Source of the DNA: Spirochaetaceae bacterium
Lineage (GTDB): Bacteria; Spirochaetota; Spirochaetia; Treponematales; Treponemataceae
Direction: 5' to 3'
Length of the DNA stretch: 64,000 nucleotides
NCBI GenBank assembly: GCA_017936665.1
Contig: JAGBFB010000014.1
Coordinates: 27,946-91,945 of the forward strand
The position numbers were made by a program, and so were the translations under genes. The notes under the pieces are model-generated. The model saw only the letters and a program-made list of their open reading frames with translations. It did no database searches and was not told the origin of the DNA. The first letter of the stretch is position 1. Each line of letters begins with the position of its first letter. This document shows, piece by piece, positions 1 to 8,319 of this stretch.

Positions 1-276
1 GAACTAGATGCAGGTGGAATGCTTTTAGATTTTGGTGTTTTAAAAAACAGTTTGCGTAATGTTTGTAAGATTTTAGATCATACAAATCTAAATGATTTGC
101 AAGAAAATGGAAAATCAGTATTTAATCAAAATCCAAGTGCAGAAAGAATTGCAAAATTTATCTTTGATAAAGTGAAAGAAGATTTATCAAATTCTGGCTG
201 GAATAAACATTCCGAATTTGTTTATGCTGTAGATGTTTTTGAAACTCCCACAAGCCGTGCTAGATATTATCAATAA
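1..276 (+). CDS. queD: 6-carboxytetrahydropterin synthase (QueD/PTPS family), C-terminal part
   Basis: Open reading frame already in progress at base 1 and ending with TAA, so only the last 91 residues are visible. The fragment carries the family's core signatures: an LDFGVLK-like stretch following a DAGGM segment, the DHTNLND motif, an NPSAERIA helix and a C-terminal VFETPTSRARYY strand with the conserved acidic residue. QueD/PTPS proteins are small T-fold enzymes; QueD makes 6-carboxytetrahydropterin on the way to queuosine. The N-terminal zinc-binding histidines lie outside the window, so a PTPS-like paralogue with another reaction cannot be excluded. It converges on hisF with an 17 bp gap. 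Confidence 0.85.
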   Translation, partial: ELDAGGMLLDFGVLKNSLRNVCKILDHTNLNDLQENGKSVFNQNPSAERIAKFIFDKVKEDLSNSGWNKHSEFVYAVDVFETPTSRARYYQ

Positions 277-293
277 AATAAGACTGTTTTAAG

Positions 294-1058
294 TTAAAAT
301 CTCACTGGAATTCCTGCAGTGCGTAAGTCTTGCTTAATTTTTCCTACTGTGTAATCTCCAGAATGTACCATTGAGGCAATCAAGGCAGCATCGGCGTGTC
401 CTTCAGTTAAAACTTGGGTTAAGTGTTCAGTTTTTCCTGCTCCACCAGAAGCAATTACAGGAACATTCACTTTATCTGCAATCATTTTTGTAAGGTTGAT
501 TTCGTACCCTTCTTTTGTACCGTCTGCATCAATTGAATTTAAAACGATTTCGCCAGCACCAAGTTCTACTGCTCTAATTGCCCAGTCTAGTGCATCAAGT
601 TCTGTAGCAACTCTTCCACCATTTATAAATACTCTGTATCCTGATGGCATTGAAGAATCTTTTGCAGCATCCATTCCTAAAACAATACACTGATTTCCAA
701 AAATCCTTGCTCCTTCAGAAATTAATCCAGGATTTTTTACTGCTTGAGAATTCAAACTGATTTTTTCAGCTCCTGCTAAAATTGTAGAACGAATATCTTC
801 GATAGAGCCAATTCCACCACCAACGCAAAATGGAATAAAAACTTGGCTTGCAACTTTAGAAATTAAATCAAGAATAGGACCTCTTCCATTGGCAGATGCC
901 ATAATGTCGTAAAAAACTAATTCATCCACACCTTGATTATAATATTCTTTTGCCATTTCAACTGGATCGCCAATATCAACATTGTTTAGAAATTTAACAC
1001 CTTTTGTGGTTCTTCCGTCTTTTACATCTAAACAAACAATAATTCTTTTTTTTAACAT
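294..1058 (-). CDS. hisF: imidazole glycerol phosphate synthase, cyclase subunit HisF
   Basis: 254-residue (beta/alpha)8 barrel of normal family length. The two catalytic aspartates are in place: Asp11 in the N-terminal CLDVKDG segment and Asp130 in VLGMDA. Phosphate-binding glycine loops CVGGGIGS and IASGGAGK are present. HisF takes ammonia from HisH and PRFAR and makes imidazole glycerol phosphate and AICAR (histidine and purine metabolism, cytoplasm). The gene follows hisH by 15 bp with an AGGAAA ribosome-binding site, so the two subunits are co-translated from one message. No other his genes are in the window. Confidence 0.96.
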   Translation of the reverse strand: MLKKRIIVCLDVKDGRTTKGVKFLNNVDIGDPVEMAKEYYNQGVDELVFYDIMASANGRGPILDLISKVASQVFIPFCVGGGIGSIEDIRSTILAGAEKISLNSQAVKNPGLISEGARIFGNQCIVLGMDAAKDSSMPSGYRVFINGGRVATELDALDWAIRAVELGAGEIVLNSIDADGTKEGYEINLTKMIADKVNVPVIASGGAGKTEHLTQVLTEGHADAALIASMVHSGDYTVGKIKQDLRTAGIPVRF

Positions 1059-1073
1059 AAGTATTTCCTAATT

Positions 1074-1709
1074 TTACAGATTGATAAAGTTTTGTAAAAG
1101 TTTTAGTCCCCATTCGCCAGATTTTTCTGGATGAAATTGGAAAGCGTAAATATTATTGCTTTTTATTGCAGATGGAACTTTTACGCCATAATCTGCTGTT
1201 GCAAGGATAACATCTTTTTCATCAGGTTGAATAAGATAGGAATGTACAAAATAAAAAGAAGCATTTTTATCTACATTTGTAAAAATTTTATCTTCTGGTT
1301 TTATAAATTCGAGATTATTCCAACCCATGTGAGGAATTTTGTATTTTAATCCGTTTTCATTTAAACAATTTTTTTCTAAAACGTTGTCAAAGTGTTTTAT
1401 TTTTCCTTTGATTAAACCAAGACAATTTACATCACCTTCTTCAGAATAATCAAAAATAATTTGTGAGCCTAAACAAATTCCTAAAAGTGGTTTTTGTGAA
1501 TCCGCAAAATCTTTCAAAAAAACATCAAATCCTGTTTTATTAAGTTGTTCCATGGCATATTTTGCTTCTCCAACTCCTGGAAAAATCAATTTATCTGCAT
1601 TTTTTAATTCAATAGGATTTTTAGAAATTACATATTCGCAATTTAAAAAGGATAAAGCCCTTTCTACGCTTTTTATGTTTCCTGCGTTATAATCTACAAT
1701 ACCAATCAT
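1074..1709 (-). CDS. hisH: imidazole glycerol phosphate synthase, glutaminase subunit HisH
   Basis: 211-residue class I glutamine amidotransferase. Nucleophile Cys79 sits in GICLGSQ, and His193/Glu195 in FQFHPEKSG complete the triad; the PGVGE oxyanion segment is near residues 44-48. I chose the ATG giving MIGIVDYNAGN, the standard HisH N-terminus. A reading frame extends 29 codons upstream to 1796 but that part has no family similarity and would overlap the divergent gene at 1784. HisH supplies ammonia to HisF, encoded directly downstream. Confidence 0.95.
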   Translation of the reverse strand: MIGIVDYNAGNIKSVERALSFLNCEYVISKNPIELKNADKLIFPGVGEAKYAMEQLNKTGFDVFLKDFADSQKPLLGICLGSQIIFDYSEEGDVNCLGLIKGKIKHFDNVLEKNCLNENGLKYKIPHMGWNNLEFIKPEDKIFTNVDKNASFYFVHSYLIQPDEKDVILATADYGVKVPSAIKSNNIYAFQFHPEKSGEWGLKLLQNFINL

Positions 1710-1783
1710 ACTTAATGTTACAATATTACGGGGCAAAAAAGCAATATCTAAAGAAAAAACTTTTTTACTCCGATAAAATAAAT

Positions 1784-1999
1784 ATGGACTACTCAAAAGT
1801 TTTAGAAGTGTTTCTTTCTGTATTAAAAGATTCTCGAGTTATAACTATTTTTGTGCTAGTGATTTTGTATCTAAATTTTGTTATTTATGTAACTCGCTAC
1901 AGAAAAAAGCCACCTGCTCCTAAGAAAAAAAGAATTACTCTTGATGAAACTCCAAAAAAGAAAGAAGTTGATCCAAATGAAGAAGCTCCTGAAATTTAA
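1784..1999 (+). CDS. small single-span membrane protein, unknown function
   Basis: 71 residues starting at MDYSKVLEV. One hydrophobic segment (about residues 19-36) is followed by a basic, proline-rich stretch (TRYRKKPPAPKKKR) and an acidic tail ending in EEAPEI. The charge pattern suggests a short periplasmic N-terminus and a cytoplasmic C-terminal tail. I do not recognise a family. It is divergent from hisH, with 74 bp between the two starts, and nearly touches the convergent recQ-type gene (13 bp). A longer start at 1715 is possible but unconvincing. Confidence 0.6.
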   Translation: MDYSKVLEVFLSVLKDSRVITIFVLVILYLNFVIYVTRYRKKPPAPKKKRITLDETPKKKEVDPNEEAPEI

Positions 2000-2012
2000 A
2001 ATTTTCTTTTTT

Positions 2013-3614
2013 CTAATTTGAAAGGATTTTTACTTTATTTTTCCAAGGAAATTTACACATCTTAATTTTTTCTTGTTTAAGCAATGAATTTATAATTTGT
2101 CTCATATCAGAAAATTCCCAAAAACGAAGTTTATTATTTTCAAAATTAATTTTATTGAATAAAGCTTGTAATTCTGTTTCAAGTTCATCTACAGAAAAAT
2201 TTTTGTTAAATCGTTTTATAAATTTCAAAGCGATTTTTTCATCATTTGCATAATGAATTGAACTTCCGTTGCAATTATCACATCCGGAACAAACTGTTTT
2301 TTCGCCTCCAAGTGCATCTAGCAAAATTTGCCGTCTACAATCTGTAGTTTCTGCAAACTTATGCAAAACTCTTTCTCTTGAATTTTCGCTAAATTTTAAT
2401 GAATCAAATTTGTTTTCATAACTCCAAAGTAAAATTGCATTTGAAATTTTTCCATCTCTACCACCTCTACCTGCTTCTTGAATATAACTTTCGGCAGTAG
2501 GAGGCGGATCTAAGTGAATAACAGTGCGAATATCTTTTTTATCAACTCCCATTCCAAAAGCACAAGTTGAACAGAGAATTGCATCTGTTTTTGGATAAAA
2601 CCATTTTTCAATTTTGTCTTTTTCTGATTTTTCTAATCCTGCGTGATAAAATTTCACTTTATCGTAACCAAAATATTCAGCAAAAGTTTTAGATAGATTT
2701 TCTGAGCGTTTTCGTGTTGCACAAAATACGATTAATGGTTTTTCTGATAATTCAGCGTATTTTAGAGCAGTTTTTTCTTTTGTGGCAGTTTTTACAACAT
2801 GATAAATAATGTTAGGTCTGTCAGATTCGCTTCGTAAAATGTGAGCATTCCCATCAAACATGATTTGGCTTATTCTTTCTAAAACGGTTGGAGACGCAGT
2901 TGCTGTAAAGGCTGTAACCACAGGATTTCCTAATTTTTTGATAATATTTCCTACGGTTGTATAGGCAGGTCTAAAAGTGTCTCCCCATTCAGAAACACAA
3001 TGAGCTTCGTCAATGGCGATATGTTTGATATTGAATTTTGCAATTTCTTCAAGTAATTTTTCTGATTGTAAAACTTCTGGATTTGCTAAAATTACTTTAG
3101 CACCATTTTTTAATTTTTCAAAATTTTCTTGTCGTTGTTCTTTTGTTTGTTGCCCTTTGAAAACAACTATATCCATATTTCCTTCTTCCATTCGGCGTTG
3201 TTGGTCACTCATTAAAGCAAGAAGTGGATATAAAATTAGAGTTGGTCCATCAATTAAAAGTGAAGGAACTAAAAAACAAAGTGATTTTCCTGCTCCAGTG
3301 GGAAGTAACACAATTTGCTTTCCTCGTTCGTTTCCGTCTTGGTCGTAAATTATTTCATTTAATTCTTCTTTTGAAAGTTCCCCATTTTCAACTTGTTTTT
3401 GATAGAAATTTGAAAGTTCTTGGGCTTTTACAGCATCTAAAATATTTGCAATTACAATTCGTTGCCATGGATATAAATAATTTATTCCAAAGGCTTTTTT
3501 TGCAGTTAATTGTACCTCATCAATTTCAGTATCTTCTGTAAAAATTGGATTGGGATTGTAAAATAGTGGAGTTCCGTCAAGATTTTCTGGTACATCAAAA
3601 TATTCATCATTCAT
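2013..3614 (-). CDS. recQ: RecQ-type ATP-dependent DNA helicase
   Basis: 533-residue superfamily 2 helicase that unwinds DNA 3'-5' in repair and recombination. Walker A is LLPTGAGKS at 103-111, DEAH box at 202-205 followed by CVSEW, motif III FTATAS near 236-241, motif VI region YIQEAGRGGRDG near 377-388. Four cysteines at 426, 442, 445 and 448 form the RecQ zinc-binding subdomain. There is no HRDC domain, and about 40 residues rich in Glu/Lys separate the glutamine motif (YPWQ) from Walker A, longer than usual. The start codon has no Shine-Dalgarno sequence. RecQ itself or a RecQ-like paralogue cannot be told apart here. Confidence 0.9.
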   Translation of the reverse strand: MNDEYFDVPENLDGTPLFYNPNPIFTEDTEIDEVQLTAKKAFGINYLYPWQRIVIANILDAVKAQELSNFYQKQVENGELSKEELNEIIYDQDGNERGKQIVLLPTGAGKSLCFLVPSLLIDGPTLILYPLLALMSDQQRRMEEGNMDIVVFKGQQTKEQRQENFEKLKNGAKVILANPEVLQSEKLLEEIAKFNIKHIAIDEAHCVSEWGDTFRPAYTTVGNIIKKLGNPVVTAFTATASPTVLERISQIMFDGNAHILRSESDRPNIIYHVVKTATKEKTALKYAELSEKPLIVFCATRKRSENLSKTFAEYFGYDKVKFYHAGLEKSEKDKIEKWFYPKTDAILCSTCAFGMGVDKKDIRTVIHLDPPPTAESYIQEAGRGGRDGKISNAILLWSYENKFDSLKFSENSRERVLHKFAETTDCRRQILLDALGGEKTVCSGCDNCNGSSIHYANDEKIALKFIKRFNKNFSVDELETELQALFNKINFENNKLRFWEFSDMRQIINSLLKQEKIKMCKFPWKNKVKILSN

Positions 3615-3677
3615 AACTATATTATGTGTTTAAAGTGACGAAATTTGATGTATTTTCCAGAAAATTTTTATAAAAAT

Positions 3678-4904
3678 TTATTTTTCCATAATCGTAATTT
3701 CTACACGACGGTTACGAGCCATACCTTCTGTATTTGTGTTTGGGGCAATAGGTTTTGTAGCTCCAAAGCCTTGTGTGAATATATGATGAGAATCTTTAAT
3801 TCCTAAATCAATTAAAAATTCTGCTACGGCACTTGCTCTTTCTTCTGAAAGTTTTTGTCTTGATTGTGCATTTCCAGCCAAAGCCGTATGACCTGAAATC
3901 AATAAATCATTTTCAGGGAAGGCAGAAAGAATTTTTGCAATTTTAATAAGTTTTTCTTTTTCTGATTCCTGTAGAATTGCAGAGTCTGGCTTAAATTGAA
4001 TATTTTCAATACTGATTGTGATTCCTTTTTCGTCAGCAGAAACCGCAGTATTTTTTATTCCTAAATCTTCAATTTCTTTTTGAACTTTTTCGATGGTTGC
4101 AACATTGTTTACTTGTTTTAATTCTGTAATTTCTGCCCCAGCTGTTCCTTGAAAAACAAATGTGTTTCCGTAAACTGTTTCTAGTTGAATCCTAAATTTT
4201 TCTGTGTAAGATTGAATTGTTCCTCGTTGGTTATCCCAGTAAATAGTTTGGTCAGAATATCCCATGGTAGAAATCGGGTAATCAAAATATTCATCCTTTG
4301 CAGGCGAAATTGAATTCATGTCTGGTTTTGGGCTTGCAAAATATAAATTGTAAATTGCTTTTATAACATGAAGTTTTTGCCCATCTTTTTCGGTTTCACC
4401 TTGGTAAGTGTAATATGCTGTAAAAGGAACTTTATAAGGTGTTGTAATATTAAAAGTTTGTCGTAAATCATGAGCTTCGTGTCCTTCTGCTTGCCAACTA
4501 TCACCAGGTTTTAAATCTTTATCAGGAAAAACAGGAACATTTCTTACTACTGGCATAAAATATTCATCTGCAATATCATAAGTTCCGTTTTTGCTTCTTG
4601 TAAAAATACTATTATATTCTTGTCCCCAAGTGCTTACTTTATTACGTCCTACTGAATTTTCGCTTGTCATAAAATTTGCTTTGTGAATTCCACTTCCATC
4701 TGGTGTAACATCAGTAACTTCAACTGAAATTCGGTTTATAATTTTGGCTTGATGATTTAAAATTCCGTTTACAAAAACATCTTCATCTACGGTTGATAAA
4801 ATTCTGTAAGATTCACCTTTTGTATACTTAAATTCAAATTTTTCTGCTGTTAAATTAAAAATAAGTTGTGATAAAATTAAACTTAACAATAAAATTTTTT
4901 TCAT
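3678..4904 (-). CDS. OmpA-family cell-envelope protein
   Basis: 408 residues: a cleavable signal peptide (about 1-20, ending LTAEKF), a roughly 270-residue beta-rich region of unknown fold, and a C-terminal OmpA/Pal domain (about 294-408). Family markers include the FKPDSAIL strand, LSEERA helix and NRRVEI arginine motif. The aspartate that normally follows GHT and contacts diaminopimelate is Ala341 (GHTALAG). Many spirochaetes use ornithine in their peptidoglycan, which could fit the altered contact, but that link is inference. Likely a periplasmic or outer-membrane protein anchored to peptidoglycan. Its leader has an AGGAGA ribosome-binding site. Confidence 0.85.
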   Translation of the reverse strand: MKKILLLSLILSQLIFNLTAEKFEFKYTKGESYRILSTVDEDVFVNGILNHQAKIINRISVEVTDVTPDGSGIHKANFMTSENSVGRNKVSTWGQEYNSIFTRSKNGTYDIADEYFMPVVRNVPVFPDKDLKPGDSWQAEGHEAHDLRQTFNITTPYKVPFTAYYTYQGETEKDGQKLHVIKAIYNLYFASPKPDMNSISPAKDEYFDYPISTMGYSDQTIYWDNQRGTIQSYTEKFRIQLETVYGNTFVFQGTAGAEITELKQVNNVATIEKVQKEIEDLGIKNTAVSADEKGITISIENIQFKPDSAILQESEKEKLIKIAKILSAFPENDLLISGHTALAGNAQSRQKLSEERASAVAEFLIDLGIKDSHHIFTQGFGATKPIAPNTNTEGMARNRRVEITIMEK

Positions 4905-5004
4905 ATATTCTCCTATTAAAATGTTGTTCCTTTTATCAAGTTAAATTATAATCTGTAATGTAAATTTTTTAAAATCAAATTTGTTACATTTTAGGATTTT
5001 TTTT

Positions 5005-5445
5005 ATGAAAAATTACATAATTCAATTTTTTAATCAACATGAAATTTCACAAATTTTTATAACTATACTTATCTTTTTATCGGGTTTTTTGATTGGATTT
5101 TTGATTGTTTCTTTTGTGAATTTTACTAAAAATAAAAAATTACGAAAAGATGCTGTAAATCGTTCTAGGGCAGTTTTAACTGGACAAATTTTAGAGCAAG
5201 TTGCTCCATATTTACCGAATTTTCCTTGTAATCCTGAAGATGCAAAGTTTTTAGGTCGTCCTGTGGATTTTATCGGTTTTGTAACTTCAAAAAAAGATGA
5301 AGATTTACCTTTAGAAGATCGTTCTATAAGCGAAATTCTTTTTATAGAGGTAAAATCTGGAAGTAGCACTTTAACAAAGCGAGAAAAGGAAGTAAAAAAA
5401 GCTATTGAATCCAAGCGAGTAAAATATATTGAATATAGAATTTAA
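5005..5445 (+). CDS. membrane-anchored Holliday-junction-resolvase-like nuclease domain protein
   Basis: 146 residues starting at MKNYIIQF. One strongly hydrophobic segment (about residues 15-37) is followed by a basic linker and a soluble domain. That domain contains GRPVDFIGF and, about 50 residues on, LFIEVKSG, which match the acidic residue and E-x-K of a PD-(D/E)xK nuclease core; the tail KREKEVKKAIESKRVKY is typical of the endonuclease-related Endonuc_Holl family. Substrate is unknown. A TTG at 4981 opens the frame earlier, but the ATG at 5005 with an upstream AGGA is more likely. Confidence 0.7.
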   Translation: MKNYIIQFFNQHEISQIFITILIFLSGFLIGFLIVSFVNFTKNKKLRKDAVNRSRAVLTGQILEQVAPYLPNFPCNPEDAKFLGRPVDFIGFVTSKKDEDLPLEDRSISEILFIEVKSGSSTLTKREKEVKKAIESKRVKYIEYRI

Positions 5446-5473
5446 TTTTTGCAAGATGTTTTAAAAAGGCAAT

Positions 5474-5800
5474 TTACAAAACTGCTTTTAGAACCATGTA
5501 AATTATTGTTCCTCCAAAAATACTTATCATGGAATTTCCTTTCCAAAGATGAGCAATTACAATGAAGATTATTGATATAATTTCTGCCAATCCATAAGGT
5601 GAAGTTGTAAAACTGATGTTTCGTAAGCAGTAAAAAATCAAAACTGCCATAACCATTGGAGGAAGATATTTAGCAACGAATTGTAATATTTTTGGCGGGT
5701 TTCGTTTTGAGAATAGGGCAAAAGGAAAGAGTCTTGTTAAAAAAATTACTAGTGCACAACCAATTGTTGCAATCATGGCATCTTGTAAACTAAGCATCAT
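5474..5800 (-). CDS. azlD: AzlD family branched-chain amino acid transport protein
   Basis: 108-residue, almost entirely hydrophobic protein with three to four membrane spans, the length and pattern of AzlD (motifs TRLFPFALF and PPMVMAVLIFYCL). AzlD is the small partner of AzlC, and together they export branched-chain amino acids or analogues. Its start overlaps the end of azlC by 11 bp, so translation is coupled. It is the last gene of a five-gene leftward transcript that begins with an ABC importer lipoprotein. The start could be either of the first two methionines. Confidence 0.88.
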   Translation of the reverse strand: MMLSLQDAMIATIGCALVIFLTRLFPFALFSKRNPPKILQFVAKYLPPMVMAVLIFYCLRNISFTTSPYGLAEIISIIFIVIAHLWKGNSMISIFGGTIIYMVLKAVL

Positions 5801-6509
5801 TTTCTCCTTCTGATTTTTTTGAATTTGAAACTTTTTGCAAAGGTTTTTGAAGAATCATTAAGAAAGCAATTCCAATTGCAAGGGAAGCAATCAGCATATT
5901 GTCTGGACCAAAAATGAAGAACGCGATAACTGAACACCCTCCTCCGATTATTGGTGGAAGTGGATTTTTTGTTTTCCTTAATTGTTCTATCAAAAGTACG
6001 ATGAATAGTGCAGTTAAAGCAAAGTCAATTCCGTCAAAATTAAATTTTATTAAAGAACCTGCAATAGCTCCGATTATACTTCCAATTATCCAATAAAGGT
6101 GATCAAAAATAGCAATAGCTCCGTAGAATTTTCCTGGATTTAATCCTTTAGGAACAGCAGTTCCTGTTAAAAGTGCGTAGGTTTCGTCAGTTAAGGCAAA
6201 GATAAGATAAGGTTTCCATTTTCCTACTTTTTTGAAAGGTTCAATTAGAGAAAGTCCGTAAACGATGTGTCTTATGTTTACCATTAGCATTGTTACAAGA
6301 ATTGCTGTAAGAGGTGTTCCTGCGGAAAATAATCCTACTGCCATATATTGACCAGCACCTGCGTACATTGTAATGCTCATTAAAGGGGCTAACCACCAAG
6401 GATATCCTGCATTAACGAGCATCAAACCGAAGGGAATTCCTATTGATAAGTATCCAAATAATACGGGAATTGTAACTTTAAATGCCTGAATTAAAGAGTA
6501 TTTATTCAT
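5790..6509 (-). CDS. azlC: AzlC family branched-chain amino acid exporter
   Basis: 239-residue inner-membrane protein with about six hydrophobic spans and the AzlC landmarks GYLSIGIPFGLML near the N-terminus, the SITMYAGAGQ segment and NIRHIVYG. The charged tail (NSKKSEGEND) is cytoplasmic. With AzlD it forms an amino acid efflux pair. It starts 8 bp after the ABC ATPase gene and so belongs to the same transcript, which pairs an importer with an exporter. Substrate is inferred only from the family. Confidence 0.9.
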   Translation of the reverse strand: MNKYSLIQAFKVTIPVLFGYLSIGIPFGLMLVNAGYPWWLAPLMSITMYAGAGQYMAVGLFSAGTPLTAILVTMLMVNIRHIVYGLSLIEPFKKVGKWKPYLIFALTDETYALLTGTAVPKGLNPGKFYGAIAIFDHLYWIIGSIIGAIAGSLIKFNFDGIDFALTALFIVLLIEQLRKTKNPLPPIIGGGCSVIAFFIFGPDNMLIASLAIGIAFLMILQKPLQKVSNSKKSEGENDA

Positions 6510-6517
6510 CGTAAAAA

Positions 6518-7312
6518 TTATCCAAGAATCATTTTATCACTTAAATCTGAATCTCCAGAAACGCTTACAAATTTTTCTAACAAATCTGTAACTTCAAGTT
6601 TCATTTTTTCTTCGCCACTTACATCATAAACAATTTTGCCTTCACTCATCATAATAAGTCTGTTACCGTAGCGAATTGCGTCTTTCATATTATGTGTTAC
6701 CATAAATGTTGTAAGTTTTTCTTTAGAAACAATTTCTTCAGTTAAGTCTAAAACTTTTTTTGCAGTTTTTGGGTCAAGGGCTGCAGTGTGTTCATCTAGC
6801 AAAAGTAATTTTGGTTTTTGAAGAGTTGCCATTAAAAGAGTAAGTGCTTGTCGCTGTCCTCCAGAAAGAAGACCTACTTTTGAATGTAATCTATCTTCCA
6901 AACCTAAATCTAAGGTTGCAAGTTTTTCACGATAAAGTTGTCTTTCTTCGTTTTTTATTCCCCATTCTAATGTTCGTCTTTTTCCTCTTCTGTAAGACAT
7001 AGCAAGATTTTCTTCAATTTCCATATTGGCAGCAGTTCCCATCATTGGATCCTGAAAAACTCGTCCAAGAAATTTAGCTCTTACATGTTCTTTTTGATGA
7101 GTCACATCGATATTATCCAAAAGGATTTGTCCTTCATCACAAGTGTAAACTCCTGCAATTAAGTTTAGCAAAGTTGATTTTCCTGCACCGTTTCCACCGA
7201 TGATAGTTACAAAATCTCCTGGTGCAAGATGTAAATCTATACCACAAAGGGCTTTTTTTTCAGTGATTGTTCCCGGATTAAATGTTTTATGTATATTTTT
7301 AAGAGTAAGCAT
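6518..7312 (-). CDS. ABC transporter ATP-binding protein
   Basis: 264-residue ATPase that powers the importer encoded upstream. Walker A is GGNGAGKST at 39-47, the signature LSGGQ at 149-153, Walker B LLLLDE followed by HTAALD around 169-180, and the switch histidine in VTHN. It sits 17 bp after the permease gene. Together with the lipoprotein and permease it resembles the TrpXYZ-type systems (ABC_sub_bind lipoprotein, BPD_transp_2 permease), whose substrates are probably aromatic amino acids or similar small molecules. The exact substrate cannot be read from the sequence. Confidence 0.92.
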   Translation of the reverse strand: MLTLKNIHKTFNPGTITEKKALCGIDLHLAPGDFVTIIGGNGAGKSTLLNLIAGVYTCDEGQILLDNIDVTHQKEHVRAKFLGRVFQDPMMGTAANMEIEENLAMSYRRGKRRTLEWGIKNEERQLYREKLATLDLGLEDRLHSKVGLLSGGQRQALTLLMATLQKPKLLLLDEHTAALDPKTAKKVLDLTEEIVSKEKLTTFMVTHNMKDAIRYGNRLIMMSEGKIVYDVSGEEKMKLEVTDLLEKFVSVSGDSDLSDKMILG

Positions 7313-7329
7313 TTTATTTTCCTTAAAAA

Positions 7330-8220
7330 TTAATTTTTCTTTTTATTTGCAAATTTTGATTTCATAACAGGTATTGAAAGTGCTAAAGCAACTGTTACTG
7401 CTGTAAAAAGTTTTAAATCTGATGAAGTTAAACCTAATTGCAAAACAATGGCAATAATTACTCTGTAAATTATTGAACCCATAACTACTGACATTAAAAT
7501 ATACCAGAATGAAAATCTTTTTCCAAAAATTACTTCACCAATGATTATAGATGCTAACCCGATTACGATAGTTCCTGTTCCCATTTGAACATCTCCATAA
7601 CCTTGGCTTTGAGCAACTAATCCACCTGAAAGAGCAACTAAGGCATTACCCAACATCAATCCTAAAATTTTCATGTTGTCTGTATTTACACCCTGAGCTC
7701 TTACCATTTTTTCGTTGTTTCCTGTAGCTCTAATTGCACTTCCAATTTCAGTTCCAAAGAACCAATACATTGCAAAAATGATTATAACTGAAAAAATTGT
7801 TCCAATGATAAAAGAAGTTGTAGTTGTACTTGTATTTATCAGTGAAGAAATTTGTGTCATTAAAGTTGTTTCGCCTAAAAGAGAAATGTTTGCTCTTCCC
7901 ATAATTCTGATGTTTATTGAATATAGAGCAATCATTGTAAGAATTCCAGCTAAAATTCCAGGGATTTTTAATTTTGTATTTAGTAATCCTGTTACTATTC
8001 CTGAAATTCCTCCTGCAATAAAGGAAATAAAAAGTGCTACTAAAGGATTACAATCCAAAACGATGAGGGCTGCGTTTACAGCTCCTCCTAAAGCAAAACT
8101 TCCATCTACAGTTAAGTCTGCAAAATCTAGTACTTTGTATGTGATATATAGTCCTAAACACATGATTCCCCAAAGAACACCTTGAGAAACCGCTCCGTAC
8201 ATCGCTAGTAAAATATTCAT
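7330..8220 (-). CDS. ABC transporter permease (BPD_transp_2 family)
   Basis: 296-residue integral membrane protein with about eight to nine spans, of the ribose/branched-chain amino acid permease type. Recognisable features are the N-terminal GLYITYKVLDFADLTVDG segment, the GTEIGSAIRATGNN loop that contacts the ATPase, and GLASIIIGEVIFG near the C-terminus. Its start codon lies 99 bp downstream of the lipoprotein gene, beyond a strong hairpin terminator, so it is probably made at a lower level than the lipoprotein. It is followed closely by its ATPase. Confidence 0.92.
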   Translation of the reverse strand: MNILLAMYGAVSQGVLWGIMCLGLYITYKVLDFADLTVDGSFALGGAVNAALIVLDCNPLVALFISFIAGGISGIVTGLLNTKLKIPGILAGILTMIALYSINIRIMGRANISLLGETTLMTQISSLINTSTTTTSFIIGTIFSVIIIFAMYWFFGTEIGSAIRATGNNEKMVRAQGVNTDNMKILGLMLGNALVALSGGLVAQSQGYGDVQMGTGTIVIGLASIIIGEVIFGKRFSFWYILMSVVMGSIIYRVIIAIVLQLGLTSSDLKLFTAVTVALALSIPVMKSKFANKKKN

Positions 8221-8254
8221 TTGCTCTCCTATAAAAAGTCAACGAGAAAAATAC

Positions 8255-8301
8255 AAAAAAAACCGTATGAATAAGTTTAGATGTATCTCATCCATACGGT
8301 T
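8255..8301 (-). terminator. intrinsic terminator between lipoprotein and permease genes
   Basis: Read leftward, a 9 bp perfect stem (AACCGTATG at 8261-8269 with CATACGGTT at 8293-8301, loop of 23 nt) runs straight into a T-rich stretch (8255-8260 is all A on the + strand except one C). It lies inside an otherwise continuous transcript, so it probably ends most transcripts after the binding-protein gene and lets a fraction read through to the permease, ATPase and azlCD. Confidence 0.8.
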
Positions 8302-8319
8302 ATTGTTTATAATTCTCTA

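Noticed and set aside
294..1709. hisH-hisF pair as a sugar amidotransferase partner set, as in surface-glycan loci
   Set aside because: No amidotransferase or sugar genes are adjacent and both proteins have normal histidine-pathway residues; nothing supports the alternative.
1710..1796. 29-codon N-terminal extension of hisH
   Set aside because: Overlaps a divergent gene and lacks family similarity; the ATG at 1709 gives the canonical N-terminus.
7715..8185. 156-codon frame opposite the ABC permease
   Set aside because: Antisense shadow of a recognisable permease; composition follows the other strand's codons.
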